Origin: Moritella sp. Urea-trap-13
GTDB taxonomy: Bacteria; Pseudomonadota; Gammaproteobacteria; Enterobacterales; Moritellaceae
DNA: 64,000 nt
Assembly (NCBI RefSeq): GCF_002836355.1
Contig: NZ_PJCA01000033.1
Coordinates: 1-64,000, forward strand
Reading direction: 5' to 3'
In this document: piece after piece, positions 1 to 10,757 of the stretch
Numbering within the stretch: the stretch's first letter is position 1
How the letters are laid out: each line of letters begins with the position of its first letter
Notes under the pieces: generated by a model
The model's database searches: none
The model's input: only the letters and a program-made list of their open reading frames with translations
What the model was told of the DNA's origin: nothing
Position numbers and translations under genes: made by a program

Positions 1-7
1 AGAGAGA

Positions 8-37
8 GCCGATATCAGAGATGATATCGGCTTTTTT
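8..37 (+). terminator. Rho-independent terminator of an upstream gene outside the window
   Basis: A perfect 9-bp stem (GCCGATATC / GATATCGGC) with a 6-nt loop is followed by six T. It faces right, so it most likely ends a plus-strand gene that lies left of the window. Confidence 0.8.
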
Positions 38-230
38 GTGTGAAATTTAAGGGCTGGCTATCTGTGTAATATCTAACATAATAAGAGCTGCCCATCCTAA
101 TCATCTAAGATTCTTCTATTTACGGATGTTTATCTATTTCTGTCGCAAAAACAAACATGTTGTTTTTTCTATATTGCATAGTTAGTAGCTATGCTCCACA
201 ATTCCAGTAGGTTATCAGTCTGGAGTTACC

Positions 231-3200
231 GTGTTTAATCTTTATCATTCGAATCAGTTAGATATTTTAAAAGAGCTTATGGCTCACTTTATTGCTAAAG
301 ACCCACTTGCCGACCCTTTTGTCGAAGAACAAGTTTTGGTGCAAAGCCCTGGTATGGCACAATGGGTGAAAATGGAGTTAGCTAAGTCGATGGGTATATC
401 GGCTAATATCACCTTTCCATTACCGGCCTCTTTTATTTGGAAAATGTTCCAGAAAGTATTACCTAATATCCCAGACAAAAGTGCTTTTAATAAAGAAGCG
501 ATGTCGTGGAAGTTAATGCTGATACTGCCTGATTTATTAGAACATATTGAATTTGAATCATTAAAGCATTACTTAGCGGATGACAAAGATGATTATCGCT
601 TATTTCAGCTATGTCAAAAAATATCGGATACCTTTGATCAATATTTAGTGTATCGACCAGAATGGGTTGCGGCTTGGGAGTCAGGTGAAAATGTTCATGC
701 GGATACACACCCTTGGCAACCGCTATTATGGCGCGCGTTAGTCACAAAGACAGAAGAACTTGGTCAATCTCATTACCATCGTGCAAACTTATACGATCAA
801 TTTATTGCGTCTCTTAATCACCCGAGTTTTGATGCTAAGCTTTTACCTGCCCGGATATTTGTATTCGGTGTTTCAGCACTGCCTCCGCGCTATTTAGATG
901 CTCTGCAAACGCTTGGCAAACACACTGATGTTCACTTCATGTTATCAAATCCGTGTCGATTATATTGGGGTGACCTTATCGACCCTAAGTGGCTGTTAAA
1001 ACAACGCACTATGCTTAATCACAATAATGAAAAGTTGGGCATGAGTAATAAAGTTAGCGCTAGTGATGAAGATACAGTTCGGGCTTTATTTGATGAAGAT
1101 GACGCCTTTAAAGTTGGTAATCCATTATTAGCTTCTATGGGTAAACTAGGTCGTGATAACTTGGCGCTATTAACTGGATTTGGCTGTCAGGAGTTAGACG
1201 TATTTGTTGAGCCGACAAGTGAAGGCTTACTGGCTAGTATCCATCGTGATATTTTAGATTTGTCCGATCGTAGCATGGCTGAATTTAATATATCGCTAAA
1301 TAATACGCACGATCGTGACAGTAGCTATAAACTGCCTGTTGATATTTCCGATACTTCGCTTGAGTTTCATAGTTGCCACAGCCCGATGCGAGAAGTCGAA
1401 GTACTACATAATAATCTGCTCACTATGTTTGCGGAAAATCCAGATTTAAACCCACGTGATGTGGTTATCATGATGCCAGATGTGAATGGCTATAGCCCTT
1501 ATATTCAAGCGGTGTTTGGTGCGATTGACCGTTATGATGAACGCTATATCCCTTTTTCTATTTCAGATAGTGGTGCCCAGTATGATAATCCGATCTTACT
1601 GAGTTTTTTACAATTATTGGCTCTGCCTTTATTACGTTGTAATGTATCTGAACTGTTGTCTCTACTTGAAGTACCAGCAGTACTTGCACGTTTTGCTATT
1701 ACGCCTGATGAGTTTAACCGTTTACGTCAGTGGATCGACGAGTCTGGTATTCGTTGGGGATTAGATGAGGATGATGCAACGCGTTTTGATTTACCTGGGA
1801 TGAAACAAAATACTTGGTTATTTGGCTTACATCGGATGCTGTTGGGTTACGCTTATGGCGGCGATGATATTTATCAGGGCATATTACCCTATCAAGAAGT
1901 TCAAGGTATCGAAGCCGAACTACTGGGGAAATTAGCCCAATTTATTGAGTCACTACTAGATAGCCTAATATTATTGCAAGATCCGAAATCAATCTCGGAC
2001 TGGATAAAATTAGGTAATACTCTCATTGATAGTTTCTACAAAATCGATGTGGATGATGAACAGTCAATAAAAATGATCCGAGACGCTTTTTCGCATTTAG
2101 ATGAACAATTAAAAAGTGCTAGTTACGATAAAGCTATTACACCGTTAGTATTACGTGATTATTTAAATAATGCGCTTTCCCAAGTTGGTTCGAGCCAAAA
2201 ATTCCTCGCTGGGCAAGTTAACTTTTGTACGCTTATGCCAATGCGTTCAATACCGTTTAAAGTCATTTGCTTACTTGGTATGAATGATGGTGTTTATCCG
2301 CGTTCTATTCCACCGATGGGCTTTGATTTAATGGCTAATGATCACAAACAAGGTGATCGAAGTCGCCGTGATGATGACCGTTATCTATTTTTAGAAGCGT
2401 TGATTTCAGCACAAAGTAAATTATACATTAGTTACATTGGTAACAGTATTCGCGATAAGAGTGAACGTTTACCATCGGTATTGATTACTGAATTATTACA
2501 GTATTGCCAGCAAAGTTTTTGTATTGCGGGTGATGAACATCTTTCACCAGATGAATCTGCAGAGCGCTTATTGGCTAATTTAATTATTTATCATGCGCTG
2601 CAACCTTTTGATGCGCGTTATTTTAATCCAGAGTCGCCAATGTCTTTCGCTAAAGAGTGGTTACCTGCATTAGCGCCGAATGTTGAATTAAGAGAATTCT
2701 TAAGCGAACCTTTGCCGGCATTATCTGTTAATGATGATACTCAAGAAATTGAGCTTGCGGAGTTACTGCGTTTTTACCGTCATCCAACTAAGTATTTCTT
2801 TAACCGCCGTTTGAAAGTTTACTTTAACCAAGCAAGTCTTGATGTACTGGATGACGAACCTTTTGATGTGGATAATTTAGAAAAATATCACCTTAAAGCG
2901 CAATTGCTAGAAACAGAATTAGCGGGTGGTGATGTTGCGCAAGTGACAGCTCGATTAGTTGCCTCTGGTAGTCTGCCTCTAGGCCGATTTGGACAAATAT
3001 CATTAAATAAAGAAGTGGCTACGGTAAGCCAACTTGCCCAGGTGTTAACACCTCTTTTAACTAATAATAATGATGATATCGAAGTTGATATCCCGTTGAT
3101 ATCTGGGCGCTTAGTTGGTTGGTTAAAACAAGTGTATAACGGTGGTTTGGTGCGACATAAGCCGAGCGGATTCAATGGTAAAGACTACTTACAAGTTTGG

Positions 3201-3623
3201 TTGGAGCACTTGTGCTTTTGTATTAGTGTTAAAAATCCGATGCCGACTACTTTGGTTCACTTAACTGCGGGTAAACCTATCGTACAAAGCCTGAAAGTAA
3301 TTGAAGCATCTCGTGCTCGGGAATTATTATTTCAATTACTCGAAGTATATAGCGATGGTTGTTGCCAGCCTTTTGCGCTATTTCCAAAAACTGGCTGGGG
3401 CTGGGCAAAGGCAATGTGTTCAAGTTCTGAACCTGATGAATATAAATTACGTGCTGAAGCATTGTTAAATTTTGAAGGTGGTTATAACCGTATGGGTGAA
3501 AATGCGGATGATTACTTACAGCGCAGTTTTCCACGTTTAAATGATGACGTTTATGGCTTAATGAAAGCATCCTCTGAAACCACACTATTTCCGATATTTG
3601 ATTACCTAGAGGATGTTGAATAA
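231..3623 (+). CDS. recC: Exodeoxyribonuclease V gamma subunit RecC
   Basis: RecC is the Chi-recognising, strand-splitting subunit of the RecBCD helicase-nuclease, which processes double-strand DNA ends for RecA-dependent repair. The 1130-aa protein is close in length to E. coli RecC (about 1122) and is collinear with it from the N-terminus (YHSNQLDILKELM, FPLPASFIWKMF) through the central CTLMPMRSIPFKV and DRSRRDDDRYLFLEALISAQ blocks. The start is GTG with a GGAG ribosome site 5 nt upstream. The stop overlaps the recB start by one base (TAATG), so RecC and RecB are translationally coupled. The ptrA gene that sits between recC and recB in E. coli is absent. Confidence 0.96.
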   Translation: MFNLYHSNQLDILKELMAHFIAKDPLADPFVEEQVLVQSPGMAQWVKMELAKSMGISANITFPLPASFIWKMFQKVLPNIPDKSAFNKEAMSWKLMLILPDLLEHIEFESLKHYLADDKDDYRLFQLCQKISDTFDQYLVYRPEWVAAWESGENVHADTHPWQPLLWRALVTKTEELGQSHYHRANLYDQFIASLNHPSFDAKLLPARIFVFGVSALPPRYLDALQTLGKHTDVHFMLSNPCRLYWGDLIDPKWLLKQRTMLNHNNEKLGMSNKVSASDEDTVRALFDEDDAFKVGNPLLASMGKLGRDNLALLTGFGCQELDVFVEPTSEGLLASIHRDILDLSDRSMAEFNISLNNTHDRDSSYKLPVDISDTSLEFHSCHSPMREVEVLHNNLLTMFAENPDLNPRDVVIMMPDVNGYSPYIQAVFGAIDRYDERYIPFSISDSGAQYDNPILLSFLQLLALPLLRCNVSELLSLLEVPAVLARFAITPDEFNRLRQWIDESGIRWGLDEDDATRFDLPGMKQNTWLFGLHRMLLGYAYGGDDIYQGILPYQEVQGIEAELLGKLAQFIESLLDSLILLQDPKSISDWIKLGNTLIDSFYKIDVDDEQSIKMIRDAFSHLDEQLKSASYDKAITPLVLRDYLNNALSQVGSSQKFLAGQVNFCTLMPMRSIPFKVICLLGMNDGVYPRSIPPMGFDLMANDHKQGDRSRRDDDRYLFLEALISAQSKLYISYIGNSIRDKSERLPSVLITELLQYCQQSFCIAGDEHLSPDESAERLLANLIIYHALQPFDARYFNPESPMSFAKEWLPALAPNVELREFLSEPLPALSVNDDTQEIELAELLRFYRHPTKYFFNRRLKVYFNQASLDVLDDEPFDVDNLEKYHLKAQLLETELAGGDVAQVTARLVASGSLPLGRFGQISLNKEVATVSQLAQVLTPLLTNNNDDIEVDIPLISGRLVGWLKQVYNGGLVRHKPSGFNGKDYLQVWLEHLCFCISVKNPMPTTLVHLTAGKPIVQSLKVIEASRARELLFQLLEVYSDGCCQPFALFPKTGWGWAKAMCSSSEPDEYKLRAEALLNFEGGYNRMGENADDYLQRSFPRLNDDVYGLMKASSETTLFPIFDYLEDVE

Positions 3624-6600
3624 TGGCTGATGTAAATATTCTAAATGCAATGACGTTTCCCTTATATGGAGAACGCCTTATTGAAGCATCTGCTGGTACG
3701 GGTAAAACATTCACCATTGCCAGTTTATATCTGCGTTTACTTTTAGGGCATGGCGGCGAAAATGCTTATCACAAAGATGGTGAAAACCAACTTCTCACGG
3801 TTGAGCAAATATTAGTTGTAACCTTTACCGAAGCGGCTACTGCAGAATTACGCGATCGTATTCGTGCGCGTATTCATCAAGCGCGGATCGCATTTAGTAT
3901 TCGTCGCAGTAATGACCCTGTGATCAGCTTGCTGCTGGCAGATATTAAAGAACAAGATTACGGGCGTTGTGCAAAATTACTATTAGCTGCAGAAAGACAA
4001 ATGGATGAAGCGGCTATTTATACCATTCATGGTTTTTGTCAGCGCATGCTAAAGCAAAATGCATTTGAATCGGGGGCATTATTTGAAAGTGAATTTATTA
4101 CCGATGAATCACAGCTAAAATTTAATGCCGTTGCAGATTTCTGGCGTAGTCATTTCTATCGCTATAGTGATGGCATGGTGGATATGGTACATAGCTTTTG
4201 GTCATCGCCTCAAGCGCTATTACGAGACATATCTGGATACCTATCAAATACTGATATTGAGTTTATTGCTAAAACTAGTAGTGATGATATTACAGAAGAT
4301 TACGACAAGCTCATGTCATCGATACAGCAGGTCAAAGATTCGTGGTTTAAAAACGTAGGCGATCTTTGTGAGTTGATTCAAGCGGGAAATTTAAACGGTA
4401 ATAGTTACCGTCCTGCGAGCGTATCGAAATGGTTACATGAAATGCTGACGTGGTCGCAATCAGAAACCACACAAAACGATCTGCCTGATTGTCTGGTTAA
4501 GTTTTCCCAATATGCTTTAACGACTAAAACCAAAAAGGGTAAAGTATCACCAGAGCATCAAGTATTTGATGATATTGAACGGCTATTAGAAAAACCATTA
4601 TCGCTTAAAGATTGCTTCATTGTTAAAGCCGTTGAATACGTGCGTGCGCGTGTGATGAAAACTAAAAATCAATCACAGCTGTTGTCGTTTGATGATTTAC
4701 TGTCAGGGTTATCTGATGCTCTCACTGGTGACCAAGCTGTTAGCCTCGCGGAATGTATCCGTAGCCAATATCCAATCGCGATGATTGATGAATTCCAAGA
4801 TACCGATCAACAACAATACGATATTTTTAATACCATTTATGGCAAGCAAGATGGTGCTGGTTTGTTCATGATTGGCGATCCTAAACAAGCAATTTATAGT
4901 TTCCGTGGAGCGGACATTTTTACTTACATGCAAGCGCGTAAAAATGTTGAAGCTCATTATACGTTAGCTAAAAACTGGCGATCTTCGAATTCGATGGTTA
5001 GCGCAGTTAACCGCGTATTTGAACATGCCAATAAGCCGTTTATTTATGAAGACAGTATCAGCTTCCAGCCAGTTGATTCACAAGGTAAAAGCAAGCCATT
5101 ATTATTAAATGGTATTGAACCAGCGGCGCTACAACTGTGGTTGCATGAAGAGGAAGACCAAAAAAATATCACCAAGGGTCGATACCAACAAGTTTATGCG
5201 AAAGCAACTGCGAACCAAATTGCGACCTTATTGACGGATGCCCAGCAAGGTAATGCCATGCTATCGGGACGTCCGATAAAAGCAGGTGATATTGCCATTC
5301 TTGTGCGTACTGGTGCTGAAGCTAAATTAGTGCGTGATCAGCTTGATGCTTTAGCTATTCCTAGTGTGTATATGTCGAATCGCGAAAGTGTATTCGCCAG
5401 TCGTGAAGCGCGTGAGTTGTACCATATCTTTGCCGCCATATTGAATCCTGAAGATGAGGGGTTATTACGAGCGGCATTAGCGACATCTATTTTTGAAAAA
5501 CCTGCCATTAAGTTAGACCAGCTCAGTAATGATGAAAAAGTGTGGGAACAAACAGTTGCTGAATTTAAGCTGTATCAAAAAACCTTACAGTGGCAAGGTT
5601 TCTTACCGGCATTAAGATTGTTACTGAATAAACAAAATATTGCCGCGATCATGCTTTCAGCACAAGGTGGTGACCGACGTTTAACTGACGTTCTGCATTT
5701 AGGTGAACTATTGCAAGAAGCAAGTTTAGAGCTTGATGGTGAATACAGTTTATTCCGTTGGTTTGGTGAAAAAATTGAAAACCCTAATGGTGATGCACAA
5801 GAGCAATTAGTACGTTTAGAAAGTGAAGCAGATTTGGTGCAGGTTGTTACTATTCACAAATCCAAAGGGCTGGAATATAACTTAGTATTCCTGCCATTCA
5901 TTTGTGCGACCAGACAAGCATCAACACCACTTTATCATCAAGATGGGCATACTTATGTGCATCTTGATTTAGATGATGTAGAGAAGCTTGAAGCAGCTAA
6001 AGAGCAAGCGGATGAAGAGCGCTTGGCGGAAGATTTACGTTTGCTTTATGTTGCGTTAACGCGTGGTGTTTATGCCACGTGGCTAGGACTTGGCGCCGTT
6101 AAAATGGGTAACGCTCATAATAAGATGCACCTTAATGCGATGGGTTATCTATTACAGCAAGGTGACGAGTGCAAAGATACCGACTTTAAAACCTGTGTTG
6201 AAAAACTTGCAGAGCAACAAGCATACGCGGCGATTGTGGAACCGCCGTTAGCAGCAGTACCTGTTTTCCAGCCTGTTGCTGAGCCAGTGGTAATCTATCA
6301 AGCTAAAATCATGACTAACCCGATAAGTAAGAATTGGTGGGTAACGAGTTATTCGGCATTGTCTCGCCATCGCTCTAGCGGTAACTCTGGTAACAATAAT
6401 TCTAGTTACGATGCTTCACTGGAATTACCGGGTTTTGATGCTGAAGTGAATACCGAGAAAGATGAAGAGAAGGAAATGAGTTGGGATATCTTTAGTTTCC
6501 CACGTGGTGCTGCCGCTGGTACTTTATTACATACTGTGTTTGAGCATATTGATTTTGCGAATGTAGATGAAGAAGCGCTAACCGAACAGATCTTACAATT

Positions 6601-7204
6601 GTTAGAGCGTGAAGGTTACGATATTGCTTGGTTACCGATTTTACTTGAATTGGTGAATCAGGTACTGGATTGTCCATTACAAGATGGTTTTAGTTTACGT
6701 CAATTAACCCCCTCAAAAAAGAAAGTGGAGATGGAATTCTTTATGCCTATCTCATCGCTTAACTGTGATGATTTGAACGTATTGATAAAGCAGCATGACG
6801 GATTATCTCAGCAAGCGGGCGAGTTAGACTTCCAGCAAGTCAGTGGTATGTTAAAAGGTTTCATCGATCTGGTGTTTGTTTATGAAGGCCGTTATTACGT
6901 CCTTGATTATAAATCTAACCATTTAGGTGATAGCCAAGCTGAGTACACTGCCGATGCGATTGATCATGTCATGATTGAGCATCGCTATGAACTGCAGTAT
7001 CAGTTGTATACCTTAGCATTGCATCGTTTTCTACGTTCGCGTATTCCAGATTATGATTACGAACAGCATTTTGGTGGTGTCTATTACTTATTCTTACGTG
7101 GAATGAGGGTTGAGACGGGTAATGAGCATGGTGTGTTTTTCACTAAACCATCACTCGATTTTGTTATGCAGTTAGATGAATTATTTTTAGGAGAACTTGC
7201 ATAA
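3623..7204 (+). CDS. recB: Exodeoxyribonuclease V beta subunit RecB
   Basis: RecB is the 3'-5' SF1 helicase and the only nuclease of RecBCD. The 1193-aa protein has an N-terminal Walker A (ASAGTGKT, K28), helicase motifs DEFQDTDQQQYDIF and GDPKQAIYSFRGAD, the VTIHKSKGLEY and LRLLYVALTR blocks, and a C-terminal nuclease motif GFIDLVF...VLDYKSN with D1095 and K1097. All catalytic motifs look intact. It lies between recC and recD with TAATG overlaps on both sides, giving a compact recCBD operon. Confidence 0.96.
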   Translation: MADVNILNAMTFPLYGERLIEASAGTGKTFTIASLYLRLLLGHGGENAYHKDGENQLLTVEQILVVTFTEAATAELRDRIRARIHQARIAFSIRRSNDPVISLLLADIKEQDYGRCAKLLLAAERQMDEAAIYTIHGFCQRMLKQNAFESGALFESEFITDESQLKFNAVADFWRSHFYRYSDGMVDMVHSFWSSPQALLRDISGYLSNTDIEFIAKTSSDDITEDYDKLMSSIQQVKDSWFKNVGDLCELIQAGNLNGNSYRPASVSKWLHEMLTWSQSETTQNDLPDCLVKFSQYALTTKTKKGKVSPEHQVFDDIERLLEKPLSLKDCFIVKAVEYVRARVMKTKNQSQLLSFDDLLSGLSDALTGDQAVSLAECIRSQYPIAMIDEFQDTDQQQYDIFNTIYGKQDGAGLFMIGDPKQAIYSFRGADIFTYMQARKNVEAHYTLAKNWRSSNSMVSAVNRVFEHANKPFIYEDSISFQPVDSQGKSKPLLLNGIEPAALQLWLHEEEDQKNITKGRYQQVYAKATANQIATLLTDAQQGNAMLSGRPIKAGDIAILVRTGAEAKLVRDQLDALAIPSVYMSNRESVFASREARELYHIFAAILNPEDEGLLRAALATSIFEKPAIKLDQLSNDEKVWEQTVAEFKLYQKTLQWQGFLPALRLLLNKQNIAAIMLSAQGGDRRLTDVLHLGELLQEASLELDGEYSLFRWFGEKIENPNGDAQEQLVRLESEADLVQVVTIHKSKGLEYNLVFLPFICATRQASTPLYHQDGHTYVHLDLDDVEKLEAAKEQADEERLAEDLRLLYVALTRGVYATWLGLGAVKMGNAHNKMHLNAMGYLLQQGDECKDTDFKTCVEKLAEQQAYAAIVEPPLAAVPVFQPVAEPVVIYQAKIMTNPISKNWWVTSYSALSRHRSSGNSGNNNSSYDASLELPGFDAEVNTEKDEEKEMSWDIFSFPRGAAAGTLLHTVFEHIDFANVDEEALTEQILQLLEREGYDIAWLPILLELVNQVLDCPLQDGFSLRQLTPSKKKVEMEFFMPISSLNCDDLNVLIKQHDGLSQQAGELDFQQVSGMLKGFIDLVFVYEGRYYVLDYKSNHLGDSQAEYTADAIDHVMIEHRYELQYQLYTLALHRFLRSRIPDYDYEQHFGGVYYLFLRGMRVETGNEHGVFFTKPSLDFVMQLDELFLGELA

Positions 7205-9231
7205 TGAGCATACTTCAGTGTTTAAAAGAATTAGCCAATGAAAATCAGATCCGTCAACTTGATTATCAGTTCGCTCGATTTATTAGTAATTATGAATCTG
7301 ACCCCGCGGTTATTTTATTAGCCTGTTTAACCAGTTATCAACTGGGTAAAGGTCATGTGTGCATTGACTTACAGCGTATAGATAGCAATGCGTTATTTGA
7401 TCTAAACTTAACTCGTTCACACTTATTACTGACGGAAATATCGAGTCGTAATGAGTCTTGGCCAAGTTTATTAGCAAACTCAGTTGTTGTGGGTGAGTCT
7501 GCGCCACTACAGTTTGTTGCTGATTCGGGTAAATTATATTTACAGCGTTACTGGGCTTACGAGTTACAAGTTGCACAGCAGTTAAAGAGTTTAGCCAAGC
7601 AAAGCCAGCAACCTGATCTAAGTGCCAGCCTTAATCGCTTATTTAAACGTGATTATGGATTTCTATTCCCTATTTTAGCGAAAGAGCGAGAAGTTAACTT
7701 TAGCGCGCAGTCATTTGTGGCTAAGTACTTAGACGTTGTAAAGAAAGGCCGTATTAGTTGGAATGATGTTGAGCAAGTATTACTCACGGCTAAGAATGCT
7801 CAAGAATTACATGCCTTAGATAGCTTGATCCCAGAAGCCTATTGTCTTAACTGGCAAAAGTTATCTGTTGCTGTCGCTGCGACACGGCATTTTTCGGTGA
7901 TATCCGGTGGCCCAGGTACGGGTAAAACAACCACAGTAACTAAATTATTAGCTTTGTTAATTGAACAAGGTTTATTAGCGCAGCAAGCGTTAACCATTAA
8001 ACTTGTTGCACCAACAGGTAAAGCGGCAGCTCGTTTAACAGAGTCGATTGCGGGTGCGAAGGGCAAGTTAGATTTACAGGTGAGCGTAGCAGATTTAATT
8101 CCCGAGCAAGCAGGGACAATACATCGATTATTAGGTGTGATCCCGAATAGACAAGCATTCCGTCACAATAAAGGTAACCCATTACACCTTGATGTACTGG
8201 TTGTTGATGAAGCATCAATGGTGGATTTACCCTTGATGGCGAAATTGTTAGCGGCATTACCACCCCATGCTCGATTGATATTATTGGGTGATAAAGATCA
8301 GCTTGCGTCGGTAGAGGCGGGTTCTGTACTTGCGGATATCTGTGCTTATGCAACGAAGGGTTATTCTGCTGGGCAAGTGAACTGGTTATCTAGTATTACT
8401 GATTACGATCTAAACCAGTACCAAGCCACAGATGCGACGGCGATATATGACAGCCTCTGCTTATTACGTAAGAGCTATCGTTTCGATGCTGAATCTGGTA
8501 TTGGTTGTCTAGCTGGGGCGGTGAATCGAGGTGATCTAAACGAATTTGATAGCGTCTGGGAAAACCAACATGATGATATTAACCTGCACCCTTTATCGAC
8601 AGAAACCTATGACGCGCTTATTACGATGGCCAAAACTGGTTATCAAGATTACTTGGCTAAGGTAGTTGTATCGCCGAGTGACGAGGACGCCAAATCGATA
8701 CTACGTAGTTTTAATGATTTCCAAATTTTAACCGCGATCAGAGAAGGCGATTTTGGTGTTGAAGGTTTAAATCAACGTATCGAAAAAGCATTATTAGCGG
8801 CGCGCAAGATACGTAAAGATCAATCGGAATGGTATGCAGGTAGACCGATTATGATCACCAATAATGATCATGGCCTTGGTTTATACAATGGTGATATTGG
8901 TATTTGTATGCAGGATGAAGACCGCCGTATACGGGTTTATTTTGAAATGGCGGACGGTAATGTGCAATCTTTCTTACCGAGTCGATTACCGCCACATCAA
9001 ACCGTCTTTGCAATGACCATCCATAAATCACAAGGTTCTGAGTTTAGACACACGGTAATGATTTTACCTAATCGTTTCAATCCAGTGCTGACAAGAGAGC
9101 TGGTTTATACCGGTATTACTCGTGCCAAAGAGCAGTTAGACATATTTACCAACGTCACAGTAATGAAAAAAGCGATTAAATTGCGTACCGAACGGGTGAG
9201 TGGCTTAATGGCATTACTTAATCAAGATTGA
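7204..9231 (+). CDS. recD: Exodeoxyribonuclease V alpha subunit RecD
   Basis: RecD is the 5'-3' SF1B helicase of RecBCD and is needed for nuclease control. The 675-aa protein is somewhat longer than E. coli RecD (608). It has Walker A GGPGTGKTTT (K241), Walker B VVDEASMVDLP, the GDKDQLASVEAGSVL motif and the C-terminal FAMTIHKSQGSEF and LVYTGITRAK helicase motifs. Its ATG overlaps the recB stop (TAATG). No strong terminator hairpin is visible after the gene, so the operon end is uncertain. Confidence 0.95.
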   Translation: MSILQCLKELANENQIRQLDYQFARFISNYESDPAVILLACLTSYQLGKGHVCIDLQRIDSNALFDLNLTRSHLLLTEISSRNESWPSLLANSVVVGESAPLQFVADSGKLYLQRYWAYELQVAQQLKSLAKQSQQPDLSASLNRLFKRDYGFLFPILAKEREVNFSAQSFVAKYLDVVKKGRISWNDVEQVLLTAKNAQELHALDSLIPEAYCLNWQKLSVAVAATRHFSVISGGPGTGKTTTVTKLLALLIEQGLLAQQALTIKLVAPTGKAAARLTESIAGAKGKLDLQVSVADLIPEQAGTIHRLLGVIPNRQAFRHNKGNPLHLDVLVVDEASMVDLPLMAKLLAALPPHARLILLGDKDQLASVEAGSVLADICAYATKGYSAGQVNWLSSITDYDLNQYQATDATAIYDSLCLLRKSYRFDAESGIGCLAGAVNRGDLNEFDSVWENQHDDINLHPLSTETYDALITMAKTGYQDYLAKVVVSPSDEDAKSILRSFNDFQILTAIREGDFGVEGLNQRIEKALLAARKIRKDQSEWYAGRPIMITNNDHGLGLYNGDIGICMQDEDRRIRVYFEMADGNVQSFLPSRLPPHQTVFAMTIHKSQGSEFRHTVMILPNRFNPVLTRELVYTGITRAKEQLDIFTNVTVMKKAIKLRTERVSGLMALLNQD

Positions 9232-9417
9232 TGAATCGTAGATTTAGAGCCTAGATTATCATTTATCCTAAAAAGGCTATGCTTTGTTATCGATATTGCA
9301 AATATACACTTACAAAGTTAGTGTTTGATCACATTTATGCCTTACTTGCTGTGTTATCTTCGCCGCGTTTTTCGTTAACGTATAATATATCGCATAAAGC
9401 CTTATTTGGAGAGTGTT

Positions 9418-10653
9418 TTGCTTAGGGATAAAAAAAGTCTAGTTAAAAATATTGGATTTCAAGTTGTAGTTGCCATGATCATAGGTGCGGCCGTCGGTGC
9501 CTTTATGGGCGAAGGCGCTGCTATTTTTGCACCTCTAGGTGCCTTGTTCATTAATCTGATCAAAATGTTGGTGATACCGCTGGTTGCTGTATCTATTATT
9601 GCTGGCGCAGCGAACCTCGGTGATAGTCCTTCTGCAGGTAAAATTGGTGTTGGCACGTTTGTATTCTTTATGCTGACATCGGCGATTGCTGTGACACTTG
9701 CTTTAGTGATGGGTAATGTATTTGAACCAGGTGTGGGTGTTGATTTTTCTCAACATACTGCGGGTCTTGCTGTTGTAACTGCAGAGCAGGGCGCATTACC
9801 AGGTGTATTTGATACCATCATTGGCATGATCCCAACGAATGTATTTAGTGCGCTTACTAGTGGCAATATTCTGCAAATTTTAGTATTCAGTATCTTCTTC
9901 GGTATTGCGTTAACGAAAGTTGAACGTGAACGTTCAAAGCCGATTATGGATGGTTTGAACACCATTATTGACGCGTTTGTATGGATGATTAACTGTGTCA
10001 TGGTTATTGCCCCAATTGGTGTATTTGGCCTGATGGCTGAATCGGTTGGTACTTTTGGTTTTAGCGCGCTTGCTGTGGTACTGAAATTATTCGTTGTTTA
10101 TATCGCAGCTACTATTATCTACGGCTTTATCTTCTATCCATTAGTAGTGAAATTCTTCTCAGATACGCCAGTACTGAAATTCATGTCGGCGATGAAGAAA
10201 CCACAAGCATTAGCATTATCTACAGCGTCATCAATGGCGACATTGCCTGTGACACTGGAAGTGTGTGAACAAGAATTAAAAGTAGCTAAATCAACAGCCT
10301 CGTTTGTATTACCATTAGGCGCAACAATTAATATGAGCGGTAACGCCATTTATTATGGTCTTGTTGCTGTGTTCTTTGCGCAAATGTTTAACGTTGAATT
10401 AGGTATGGCGGCTTACGCGGCTATTATCTTTACATCGACATTGGGTGCGATTGGTCAAGCGGGTGTTCCGGGACCATCATTTCTTGTGGTTGCGGTATTA
10501 TTAGCGGCAGGCATTCCAATTGAAGGTTTACCACTGTTATTCGCATTAGACCGTATTTTTGACATGGTGCGTACTGCTCTGAATATTACCGGCGATGCCG
10601 TGTGTGCTGTGGTGATGGATAAATACAATCCGGAGCATCAAATCACGAAATAA
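9418..10653 (+). CDS. Dicarboxylate/amino acid:cation symporter (DAACS family)
   Basis: This is an inner-membrane secondary transporter of the glutamate/dicarboxylate:Na+/H+ symporter fold. Visible family blocks are ALSTASSMATLP (serine-rich hairpin), GATINMSGNAIYY, GQAGVPGPSFLVV (re-entrant loop 2) and DRIFDMVRTALNITGDAVCA. In this copy the usual NMDGT sodium/substrate motif reads NMSGN, so the substrate cannot be read across from GltP or DctA. The start is most likely the TTG at 9418, with GGAG 6 nt upstream; an in-frame TTG at 9406 overlaps that ribosome site and is less likely. A TATAAT box lies at 9381-9386. A strong terminator follows. Confidence 0.88.
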   Translation: MLRDKKSLVKNIGFQVVVAMIIGAAVGAFMGEGAAIFAPLGALFINLIKMLVIPLVAVSIIAGAANLGDSPSAGKIGVGTFVFFMLTSAIAVTLALVMGNVFEPGVGVDFSQHTAGLAVVTAEQGALPGVFDTIIGMIPTNVFSALTSGNILQILVFSIFFGIALTKVERERSKPIMDGLNTIIDAFVWMINCVMVIAPIGVFGLMAESVGTFGFSALAVVLKLFVVYIAATIIYGFIFYPLVVKFFSDTPVLKFMSAMKKPQALALSTASSMATLPVTLEVCEQELKVAKSTASFVLPLGATINMSGNAIYYGLVAVFFAQMFNVELGMAAYAAIIFTSTLGAIGQAGVPGPSFLVVAVLLAAGIPIEGLPLLFALDRIFDMVRTALNITGDAVCAVVMDKYNPEHQITK

Positions 10654-10684
10654 TAAAGGCTTAGAAATACATATTGAAGTTAAT

Positions 10685-10713
10685 AAGCCACACCAATTCG
10701 GTGTGGCTTTTTT
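10685..10713 (+). terminator. Terminator between the symporter gene and miaA
   Basis: A perfect 10-bp stem (AAGCCACACC / GGTGTGGCTT) with loop AATTC runs into a T tract. It serves the plus-strand symporter gene. Confidence 0.85.
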
Positions 10714-10757
10714 ATGTTCGGAAGTTAGAGCTTAGATTTATTCTTGGAGATGAATCA

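Noticed and set aside
3277..3717. 146-aa minus-strand ORF across the recC/recB junction
   Set aside because: It is antisense to two well-conserved genes, has no ribosome site and shows no family features.
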